From positions 1 to 29,929 of the IMG/VR virus record IMGVR_UViG_3300025070_000157: DNA of 29,929 bases; one strand, given 5' to 3'. Positions 13,785 through 22,031 of this stretch are shown here, one piece after another (within the stretch, counting starts at the first letter, position 1; each line of letters starts with the position of its first letter). Both the position numbers and the translations under genes were made by a program. Source of the DNA: a virus. The notes beneath the pieces were generated by a model. The model searched no databases. It was not told the DNA's origin and saw only the letters and a list, made by a program, of their open reading frames with translations.

Positions 13785-16700
13785 ATGGCTGAAATTAAAA
13801 ATACTTTTCTAAGGTCCAAAATGAATAAAGATTTGGACGATAGATTAATACCAAACGGTGAGTATCGTGATGCGCAGAATATATCTGTAGGTAAATCAGA
13901 AGATGCTGATGTAGGTGCTTTAGAAAATATTATAGGTAACGCTAATATAACTAGTTCATTACCGTATGATTCTAGTTGTGAAATTATAGGTTACTTTTCT
14001 GACAATAGTAATAACAAAATAATAACTTTTGTAACTAACTATACAGATCCTAATCCATCTAGTCCAACATATGTATCTGATGCTAATAAAGCAACACCGA
14101 CTCCTAGCCCACTTAACGAGTGTCATATATGTATTTATGACCAAAATAATCCTGGTTATCAAAAAATAGTAAGTGGAGAGTTTTTAAACTTTTCTACAAC
14201 TAATAAAGTTTTAGGTGTTAGTTTAATAGAAAACTTATTATTTTTTACAGATAATAGAAATCAACCTAGAAAAATAAATGTTGAAACAGCTATAAGTAAT
14301 CCTAGTTATTATAATACTGAAGATACTATATCTGTAGCTAAGTATAATCCATACGAGTCTATAAGTTTACTAAAAAAAGTAAAGGGTAAAACTACCGCTG
14401 CTACAACTAGTGGGTCTACTATAACTCTAGAAAGTGTTGACGGTATTGAGCAAGGTATGTTTGTTACAGCTGTTAATGATGATGAAAGTATAGCGATACA
14501 AGGTTTAGATTTTGTAACCGTAGCATCTATAAATAGTACAACAAAAGTAGTAACTTTACAAACGCAAGTTGGAGCTACAACAACTCCAGTAAGTGCTAGT
14601 GTTACTGTTACTGATAACGCTATAGTTACATTTTTAAAGTCTACAATGACTAATGAAGAAGATGTTGCGAGTTGGCCAGGTGATCCCGATTTATTAGAAG
14701 ATAAATATGTTAGATTTTCATATAGATTTAAGTTTGATGATGGAGAGTACTCTTTAATGGCTCCTTTTACTCAAATAGCATATGTACCTAAACAAAAAGG
14801 TTATTTTAATAGCGAAGATGAAGACGCTTCATATAGATCAACAATTTTAGATTTCATGGAAAATGAAATGAATAACATGGAGTTGTTGATACCTTTACCT
14901 TCAAAGGGGACTAATTTAGAAGAAGAATATAAAATAACCTCTATAGATGTATTATATAAAGAGTCAGATGCTTTAACTGTTAAAGTTTTAGAAACATTAC
15001 CTATAGGTAAAATACCAGCAACTGACTTACAAACGAACATTTATTCTTATCAATACCAATCAAGAAAACCTTATAAAACATTACCTCAAGCTGAAACAAC
15101 TAGAGTTTATGATAAAGTTCCTGTTAGAGCATTATCTCAAGAAACTTCAGGTAATAGAGTTATGTATGGTAATTTTTATGATAAATACTCCTCACTTGAT
15201 TCTATTGATTACTATGTAGGTTCTAACCAAAAAAATACTACTAGTTTTGATTCTTGGGTAGAATATCCTAACCACACTTTAAAACAAAACAGAAACTATC
15301 AAGTTGGTTTTATTTTAGCAGATAAATTCGGAAGACAAACACCTGTTATATTATCTCCTGTAGACTTAACTGGTATAAATAGTGGTACTGTAGAATTTAA
15401 AGGTGGTTCGACTATTTATCATCCTTATTATGATGGCTCTACCCAGCCAAACATTCAACAATGGTTCGGAGATGCTATCCAAGTAGTTGTTCAAAATAAA
15501 ATATCAAACGGTATAAACGATAAAAATACTTTAACCGAAGCAGGTTTATATGCGGTGCAATATCAAGATCCTACTAAAAGCGGTGTTGGTTTTTCTATTA
15601 GCTCAGCTACGTTTAATTCAGTTGACCAAAAAGAGATAACATTTATTTTGAATACTAGTTTCCCAAATAATGCTAGTCTACCTAGAGTTGGTGATTATTT
15701 AAGAGGTCAATATAGAGATTATGTAAAAGTAACTAATGTTAGTTTAGGCCCAACAATTATCACAGCTGATGGAGCTATAAGCGATAGCTATTTACATAAA
15801 GAGTTTTTAACTAACGATATAAAATTTGCTTATACTATAAATCAAATTGGTTGGTATTCGTATAAAGTTGTAGTAAAACAAACAGAACAAGAGTATTATA
15901 ACTGTTATTTACCTGGAATACTTAATGGTTATCCAAGCCCACAAACTGGTGCTCCAGCATATCCAACAGGTGAAACCAATAAAACTGCTCACATAGTATT
16001 ATTAAATGATAATATAAATAAAATACCTAGAGACTTATCTGAGGTTGGACCAGATCAAAAGCAGTATAGAAGCTCTGTACAGTTATTTGGTAGAGTTCAA
16101 AATAATTCAGCAACACAAAATACACAATACTTTCCAGCTAGAACTACAGATACAGTGTCTACAATAGCTACAGCTAGCGATTTAAACATGAGTAGTAGTG
16201 ATATAAGCAGTATTTCTAATTTTTATCAACTAGATACTAACCCGCTTATAGGTAGAATATCTACATTGTCACAGGCAATAGGTGTTACTGAAAGCACTAT
16301 GGTACCTATATTAGCTGTATATGAAACAGAACCTGTAAACTCTTTGTTAGATATATTTTGGGAAACCACTACAACTGGATTAATTTCTGATTTAAATGAA
16401 GATATTCTAACTGGATCTAATTCTCCAGTAAGTTTATCACCTATTGGTTTTTCATTTTTAGAAAATCAAGATCCTAATGGTTCTGGAACAGGTACAGGTA
16501 GTAGTAATTCTCCTTATGTAACTGATGTTTTTTATCCTGTATCACCAGAAGGAAATTCTTTAACTAATACTACATATGTTAGTTTTACGGCTACAGATAA
16601 TAACAACCCAACAAATAATTTAGGTGAATTTTTTATTATTGAACAAGACACTGTTAGCACTAGTCCTACTTTTGGATCTTATAGAGTTAAATTAAATAAT

Positions 16701-18269
16701 AATCCTTTTTTAAACTTGGGTTATACATATTTTTCTAAAGATTATCTAACTAACAACTCTTATAATTTTTCATTAAGTATACGAGATGCAAGTAACGATA
16801 TAGTTACATTCAACTTTACAGGTTCTTTAACTAACGTTGATCCATACTTATCTCAAGCAACACCACCTTTAATGAACCAACCAACATCGCCTTTATCTTT
16901 AATAACTGTGCAACAAGTTGGTGATTCTGGAAATAGTTTACAAATTGGAGATTTAGGTTCACCAGTTAATGGAGCTTTTAGATATTCTCCTGAGGCTATA
17001 AGTCAAGTTGGTGTATTTTTTGATAGCGTACCTCCTGTGCCTACTACCGAAATAGCAGAATCTGTAACTATAAATCACGAAACAGCTATTGCTTTTAGAG
17101 GATATGAATGGTCTGAAGGTTATTATACTTTAGGTTTAAAAGTTAAAGACGCTTTACTAAGTTTTAATTCAGGTCAAAACGGAATTAGTTCGCAACCATT
17201 TGTTTCTTCTGGTACTAATACTAGTATATTATATGAACAGCCTGTTAGAGTTGTTCCTGGTACATGTAACTTAAACACTAGCTGTCAAGTAGATCCTGCT
17301 AGTGGTACTAGAGAACAATCTTTTGCTACTACTACAACTTTAACACCATATAAGAATTATGGTTGGAGGTTTGGTTCTGCAAGTGGAGGTAACCCTGTTG
17401 ATCCTAGCGATTCTCTTGGCTTTACTGATGTTCAAGAGGTTTCGACAGATGGTTTGAAAAATGGTACAGTTCTTTTTGATTTAATGGTAGAAACTGAATC
17501 AAATTCTACAACAACCTTAAATGGTAATTTTAAATGGAGGATATGGTATAGATCCAATAGTTCTAGTACTTGGACCTTAAATAATGTTATTGATACTAAC
17601 GGTGTTGATTTAAATACTAGTAATGGTACAGTTTCTTCAAACGGCTGGATAGATAACGCTGGACAGGACCTTGAATGTCAATCTACTACTACTTCAGGTA
17701 ATAAATCACAAATACATATACCTATAGCTTTAAGTAAAAAAGGAGAATACTTTATACAGGTTAGAGGTTATAAAAATGGTGATTATGGTGATGTTACAAG
17801 TTGGGTTAATGCTACTGATGCTAATTATCCTTCATGTGTGCCTCAAGAAGGAGTTAACACGATAAGCGGTACAGGTAGAGATGCTGATTATTTTGAATAC
17901 AATTTAACAACTAACTCTTCTAGCCTTTCGTGTCCTTCAGACGCTTTGGATAAAACAGCATATGCAAGAACACCTTATGCTCATGTTATTAGTCAGTTGT
18001 TCACAGACACTGCCTTAACAACTGGTGATTCTGGACCGTGGACAAGTAATGAATATAATGCTTATAAATATAATCCTCAAACACCTGCTAATAGTATTAC
18101 TGCTACTAAATATAGTGCTCAGTTCGAAAACGACATAATTAATTCGTCTAATGGTAGAACTATAAAAGGTATTGTTAAGGATATAACTGGTATTGATAGA
18201 ATAAAATGCGACACTGCTGGTGAATTTCAAAATCTTCAATATCAAGTATACTATAATATAAATTATTAA
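13785..18269 (+). CDS. tail nozzle/muzzle protein, N-terminal half with adhesin-like insertions
   Basis: At 1494 residues, the second-largest gene. The start EIKNTFLRSKMNKDLDDRLI (3-22) with GEYRDAQNISVGKSED is typical of tail nozzle or stabilisation proteins of crAss-like and other podophages (T7 gp12/P22 gp10 role). Residues about 60-180 show beta-propeller-like blades (IIGYFSDNSNNKIITFV; VSLIENLLFFTDNRNQPRKI). From about 840 (VPILAVYETEPVNSLLDIFW) the protein changes to domains with cadherin-like features: FSFLENQDPNG, FTATDNNNP and SLSIRDASNDIVTF at about 888-1030, and further beta domains to about 1370. The C-terminal 110 residues (TAYARTPYAHVISQLFTDTA) look like a surface module. The following gene appears to continue the propeller, so the protein may act as half of a split muzzle. 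Receptor contact is inferred. Confidence 0.75.
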   Translation: MAEIKNTFLRSKMNKDLDDRLIPNGEYRDAQNISVGKSEDADVGALENIIGNANITSSLPYDSSCEIIGYFSDNSNNKIITFVTNYTDPNPSSPTYVSDANKATPTPSPLNECHICIYDQNNPGYQKIVSGEFLNFSTTNKVLGVSLIENLLFFTDNRNQPRKINVETAISNPSYYNTEDTISVAKYNPYESISLLKKVKGKTTAATTSGSTITLESVDGIEQGMFVTAVNDDESIAIQGLDFVTVASINSTTKVVTLQTQVGATTTPVSASVTVTDNAIVTFLKSTMTNEEDVASWPGDPDLLEDKYVRFSYRFKFDDGEYSLMAPFTQIAYVPKQKGYFNSEDEDASYRSTILDFMENEMNNMELLIPLPSKGTNLEEEYKITSIDVLYKESDALTVKVLETLPIGKIPATDLQTNIYSYQYQSRKPYKTLPQAETTRVYDKVPVRALSQETSGNRVMYGNFYDKYSSLDSIDYYVGSNQKNTTSFDSWVEYPNHTLKQNRNYQVGFILADKFGRQTPVILSPVDLTGINSGTVEFKGGSTIYHPYYDGSTQPNIQQWFGDAIQVVVQNKISNGINDKNTLTEAGLYAVQYQDPTKSGVGFSISSATFNSVDQKEITFILNTSFPNNASLPRVGDYLRGQYRDYVKVTNVSLGPTIITADGAISDSYLHKEFLTNDIKFAYTINQIGWYSYKVVVKQTEQEYYNCYLPGILNGYPSPQTGAPAYPTGETNKTAHIVLLNDNINKIPRDLSEVGPDQKQYRSSVQLFGRVQNNSATQNTQYFPARTTDTVSTIATASDLNMSSSDISSISNFYQLDTNPLIGRISTLSQAIGVTESTMVPILAVYETEPVNSLLDIFWETTTTGLISDLNEDILTGSNSPVSLSPIGFSFLENQDPNGSGTGTGSSNSPYVTDVFYPVSPEGNSLTNTTYVSFTATDNNNPTNNLGEFFIIEQDTVSTSPTFGSYRVKLNNNPFLNLGYTYFSKDYLTNNSYNFSLSIRDASNDIVTFNFTGSLTNVDPYLSQATPPLMNQPTSPLSLITVQQVGDSGNSLQIGDLGSPVNGAFRYSPEAISQVGVFFDSVPPVPTTEIAESVTINHETAIAFRGYEWSEGYYTLGLKVKDALLSFNSGQNGISSQPFVSSGTNTSILYEQPVRVVPGTCNLNTSCQVDPASGTREQSFATTTTLTPYKNYGWRFGSASGGNPVDPSDSLGFTDVQEVSTDGLKNGTVLFDLMVETESNSTTTLNGNFKWRIWYRSNSSSTWTLNNVIDTNGVDLNTSNGTVSSNGWIDNAGQDLECQSTTTSGNKSQIHIPIALSKKGEYFIQVRGYKNGDYGDVTSWVNATDANYPSCVPQEGVNTISGTGRDADYFEYNLTTNSSSLSCPSDALDKTAYARTPYAHVISQLFTDTALTTGDSGPWTSNEYNAYKYNPQTPANSITATKYSAQFENDIINSSNGRTIKGIVKDITGIDRIKCDTAGEFQNLQYQVYYNINY

Positions 18270-18303
18270 TGTAATATATTAATAAAATAAGTGATAATAA
18301 AAT

Positions 18304-19644
18304 ATGTCAGCAACTTTAGAAGTAAAATATTTTAACTCTTTCTGGATAAAGAAAATGAAGTCTATAACCGACGCGGCTACAGTATATGAAGATATTGTAC
18401 CTGGTGGTTATGCTGCTAGTACGTCTAGTCCAAATGAAGACTGGTATATAGAAGAAGCTAGAATAAGAGGTGGTTATAATAATACTTCAGTAGATTTTGG
18501 TGTAAAAGCATATTTAGTTGAAGAGAATATTCAACAACAGCATAGATTTAATTCTATTATATATTCTGACGTATTTAATTCTAGAACAGGTATAAATAGA
18601 ACTAATGTATTTTCTGTTGGTGAAGACATAACTAAATCAGCAGATCCTGCTAATGGCTCTATACAAAAATTATACGCTGAAGATACAAATTTAATAGTTT
18701 TACAAGAGGATAAAATTAGTAGAGCTCTTATAGATAAAGATGCTATTTATTCCGCTGAGGGTAATGCCGCTGTAACATCATCAACACAAGTAATAGGTCA
18801 AATAGTACCTTACGCTGGAAATTATGGTATAAGCACCAACCCTGAGTCTTTTGCTGTTTATGGCTATAGAAAGTACTTTACAGATAGAAAGCGTAATGCT
18901 GTTTTAAGACTATCTATGGATGGTTTAACTGAAATATCATCTTATGGTATGACGGATTTTTTTAGAGACAATTTAGGTACTCTACAGGCTTCAGATGATA
19001 TAATAGGTGGTTGGGATATACATAATAAAAACTATGTACTATCCATACAACAAAATGGCACATATCAAACATTAACTTTTGATGATAGTGTTAATGGTTG
19101 GACTAGTTTTTTAAGTTTTAAACCTGATTTTGTATTTAGCTTAAATACTTCTTTATATTCCACTCATGATGGAAAAATATGGCAACATTATACTTTTGAA
19201 AATAACTCTACAAAAAGAGGTGTTTTTTACGGTGTAGAAAATAATTCTACTGTAACCTTCGTATTTAACACTAATCAATCTTTAATTAAAAACTTTAAAA
19301 CTATTAATTATGAAGGTAGTAGTGGTTGGGAAATGGCATCTATGAATACATCTGTAGACTCTTCACTACCTATTACTAAGGCTATAGATATAGTAACACA
19401 GGCTAGTACACTTCAAGATTTACAAAATCAACTACTACAAAATAACTTTAAAGAAAAAGAAAATAAATATTTTGCTAACTTAATTAATAACACATCGTCT
19501 CAAGCTGGTGAAGTACTTTGGGGTCAAGATGCTTCTGGTATTAAAGGTTTCTTTGCCACAGTGCAAATGAGTGTCGATAATAGTTTAGGTGGTAAAAAAG
19601 AATTATTTGCTGTTTCTACAAACTATGTAGAGTCATCATATTGA
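18304..19644 (+). CDS. tail nozzle/muzzle protein, C-terminal half
   Basis: A 446-residue protein with propeller-type repeats: EEARIRGGYNNTSVDFGVKA (about 50-69), SIQKLYAEDTNLIVLQEDKI (about 119-138), YAGNYGISTNPESFAVYGYR (about 172-191), then YRKYFTDRKRNAVLRLSMDG. Related podophages, as I recall them, carry this block within the same polypeptide as the nozzle N-terminal domain found in the preceding gene, so the two ORFs probably form one structure. The junction (18270-18303) has no frameshift-like continuation: the upstream gene ends with its own folded-looking tail, and this one has a fresh ATG after an A/T-rich leader. I therefore read it as natural gene fission rather than an error. Localisation at the virion tail is likely; receptor specificity is unknown. 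Confidence 0.72.
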   Translation: MSATLEVKYFNSFWIKKMKSITDAATVYEDIVPGGYAASTSSPNEDWYIEEARIRGGYNNTSVDFGVKAYLVEENIQQQHRFNSIIYSDVFNSRTGINRTNVFSVGEDITKSADPANGSIQKLYAEDTNLIVLQEDKISRALIDKDAIYSAEGNAAVTSSTQVIGQIVPYAGNYGISTNPESFAVYGYRKYFTDRKRNAVLRLSMDGLTEISSYGMTDFFRDNLGTLQASDDIIGGWDIHNKNYVLSIQQNGTYQTLTFDDSVNGWTSFLSFKPDFVFSLNTSLYSTHDGKIWQHYTFENNSTKRGVFYGVENNSTVTFVFNTNQSLIKNFKTINYEGSSGWEMASMNTSVDSSLPITKAIDIVTQASTLQDLQNQLLQNNFKEKENKYFANLINNTSSQAGEVLWGQDASGIKGFFATVQMSVDNSLGGKKELFAVSTNYVESSY

Positions 19645-19661
19645 TATAAAAAATAAAAAAA

Positions 19662-20504
19662 ATGGAAGATATTTTAATTGCACAATTACCCGAAGCAGGA
19701 GAGTATATACAAGGTTGGCTTGGAGCTGCTTTAGGTATTGGTGGTAGTATCATTAGTGGTATATTTGGAAACGCATCTGCAAAAAGAGTTGAAAGAGAAG
19801 CAGCTAAACGAAAACAAGAACTAGAAGCTAAATTGGTAAGTTTAGAAAACCAAAGACAACCAATTATTAATCCATACGCTGAGATAGAAAGTGTTGCTGG
19901 ATTAGCTGAAAACCTAAGTAGTCAAATGTATAATCCTATGGCTAGTTTAGGAGTTGCTACTCAAGCAGCAGAAATGCAAGCTGAACAAGCTGATATTGCA
20001 TTAGCTAATACGTTAGATACTATTAGAGCTACTGGAGCTAGTGCTGGTGGCGCTACGGCTTTAGCTCAAGCTGCTTTAGCAAGTAAAAAAGGAGTTGCTG
20101 CTTCTATTGAAGCTCAAGAAGCTAATAATGAAAGATTAAGAGCTCAAGGAGAACAAACTCTTCAAGCTCAAAAATTAGCTGAAGAACAAAGAATTCAAGG
20201 TATACAAATGTCTGAAGCTCAAAGATTACAACAAGCAGATGTTTCAGGTAAAACTTTTGAATATGGAGAGAGAGAAAGAAGAGAATTAGCTCAGTTAGAC
20301 AGAGTTCAAGCTCAGTTAGAAGGTGCTCAAGCTAGAGAGCAACAAGCAAGAGCAGATAGAACAGGTGCTATAACTGGTATGGTTGGTGGTATTGCTAGTG
20401 GAATTAGTGGTTTATCCAATGTTGGTGTTTTTGGAGAACAGTTTATACCTAAAACTAAACAATTTGACACTAGAAATCCTAATGTCACTTTTAAAATAAA
20501 ATAA
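19662..20504 (+). CDS. internal virion (ejection) protein, small, membrane-active
   Basis: A 280-residue protein with a Gly/Ala-rich hydrophobic segment at 18-37 (GWLGAALGIGGSIISGIFGN), a long Ala/Gln/Glu helical body (about 40-225) and a second Gly-rich hydrophobic segment at 235-257. This is the layout of T7 gp14-like internal proteins that leave the capsid first and insert in the outer membrane. The tail ends KTKQFDTRNPNVTFKIK. It is the first of three consecutive genes of the internal-protein module after the tail genes. No enzymatic motif is visible. The class is likely; the exact topology is inference. Confidence 0.7.
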   Translation: MEDILIAQLPEAGEYIQGWLGAALGIGGSIISGIFGNASAKRVEREAAKRKQELEAKLVSLENQRQPIINPYAEIESVAGLAENLSSQMYNPMASLGVATQAAEMQAEQADIALANTLDTIRATGASAGGATALAQAALASKKGVAASIEAQEANNERLRAQGEQTLQAQKLAEEQRIQGIQMSEAQRLQQADVSGKTFEYGERERRELAQLDRVQAQLEGAQAREQQARADRTGAITGMVGGIASGISGLSNVGVFGEQFIPKTKQFDTRNPNVTFKIK

Positions 20505-20510
20505 TAAAAC

Positions 20511-22028
20511 ATGAGTTATAGAAATCCAAAGCAATTCGTAGACACTCAAACTGCTCAGCACTATAGAAATCTTCAGAAAACCATGACAGGTATTACTGAC
20601 GACTATATAAACACTATAAAGCAACAGCAAGCGGCAGAAACAAAACGATTAAAAGAAATAGCTAAAATAAATAATGACCTAAGAATAAAACAAGAAAACT
20701 ATAGAAGTAGAACAGGTCAAGCTTTAAATAATGCAACTGGTGATAGACCAGATATATTTAAAAATCCAGAAGTACAAGGACAGTTTATTAATGCTATTGA
20801 TACTACTAGCGATCTTATGTATTTACCAGTTTTAAACGCAGAACAAAGAGTGTATAGAGATAATATGGCTGGTTTAAGTAAAACTATAGTTGAAGATTTA
20901 ACAAATTTAGAAACTCTTGGTGGAGATTACCAAGAAAAAGATGCTAGAGGAAACAGTATGGGTGGTATTTCTCCATATAACGATCCAAATCAAAGAGCTG
21001 CTGTCGCTAGTATATTTACACAAGGAGTAGGTGGTAAAAATAAATTTAGCTTTGATTTAAGCCAACCAGGAGGTGCGGAAACAAGATATACATATATTGA
21101 TGATAAAGGTGAAACTTACACATATACAGGATCAGAATTAAATGGTATAATTGCTGATCCAAAAAGAGAGATCATAGTTACTATACCAGATGAAACTACT
21201 AACATGCAAAGAATATCTGATACATTTGGATATGAAACTGATAGAGAAGGTAAACCTACAAGTAAAATAAAACAAAGATACTACGAGGGACAAAAAGAAG
21301 AAGTTGTAATTAATGAAAAAGGAGATAAAGAGTATTTTGTAAACGCTAATGAAGATTTATTTGTACAAGACATAAAACAAGAGGTTATAGCTAATGTAGA
21401 TGCTTTATTAAGACCTAACCAATTAGCTTTATGGAACTATTTTCAAGACACATCTGTAGATGATAAAAAAGGTAAAGATGATAAAGTTTTATTCTCTTTA
21501 GATCATAAGTTTGAAAATGAAGAAGAAGAGCAAGAATTTTTAGATCAATTAAGCGCTAGTTATAGTACTTACTTAGCAAGAAAATATTTTCTAGGTAATA
21601 AAAGAGTAGTTACTAGAACTGAAAAAACTAAACAACCAGAAAAAACTAGAAAGTTAACTGAAGGTGATATAAAAAGATTAGATTATAAAGATAAATTAGA
21701 ATATCTTGATAATAGATTCGATTTAGCAAGTTTAAGTTTCGATTCAGTTTTTCAAGTTGCTAACAATGAAGGTATTCAAGCTGTTAAAGAGTATGCTGAT
21801 GAAGATGCAGATGAACCTTCTCAAATAAAAGTAGGTAAAATAATCATATTACCAACCGATGATTCAAAAACAATAAAAAAGAAATTATTAATAGCTAGTG
21901 GCATTAAAGCTAAAGACGCTCAAGCTATAATAGAAGAATCTATAGATGTAAGCGGACCTTCAGCACCAAGAAAAGCCCAAGCAGTAATTAGTTCATCACG
22001 TTCTATAAATCCATTATTAAATAAATAA
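20511..22028 (+). CDS. internal virion/cargo protein
   Basis: A 505-residue, highly charged, mostly helical protein starting 6 bp after the previous gene and ending 3 bp before the giant internal protein. It begins SYRNPKQFVDTQTAQHYRNL and continues with Lys/Glu/Gln-rich helices (residues 20-70), a mixed region with YTYIDDKGETYTYTGSELNG (about 188-207) and an acidic stretch ENEEEEQEFLDQL (about 334-346). No catalytic motif is visible and I cannot name a family. Its position in the ejection-protein module, the T7 gp15/gp16 position, points to a capsid cargo or ejectosome component; this is inference from gene order. Confidence 0.65.
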   Translation: MSYRNPKQFVDTQTAQHYRNLQKTMTGITDDYINTIKQQQAAETKRLKEIAKINNDLRIKQENYRSRTGQALNNATGDRPDIFKNPEVQGQFINAIDTTSDLMYLPVLNAEQRVYRDNMAGLSKTIVEDLTNLETLGGDYQEKDARGNSMGGISPYNDPNQRAAVASIFTQGVGGKNKFSFDLSQPGGAETRYTYIDDKGETYTYTGSELNGIIADPKREIIVTIPDETTNMQRISDTFGYETDREGKPTSKIKQRYYEGQKEEVVINEKGDKEYFVNANEDLFVQDIKQEVIANVDALLRPNQLALWNYFQDTSVDDKKGKDDKVLFSLDHKFENEEEEQEFLDQLSASYSTYLARKYFLGNKRVVTRTEKTKQPEKTRKLTEGDIKRLDYKDKLEYLDNRFDLASLSFDSVFQVANNEGIQAVKEYADEDADEPSQIKVGKIIILPTDDSKTIKKKLLIASGIKAKDAQAIIEESIDVSGPSAPRKAQAVISSSRSINPLLNK

Positions 22029-22031
22029 ACA

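Noticed and set aside
13785-18303. Frameshift or assembly error between the two nozzle ORFs
   Set aside because: The first ORF ends with a folded-looking C-terminal module and the second has its own ATG and leader. No homopolymer or open continuation links the frames at 18269-18304.
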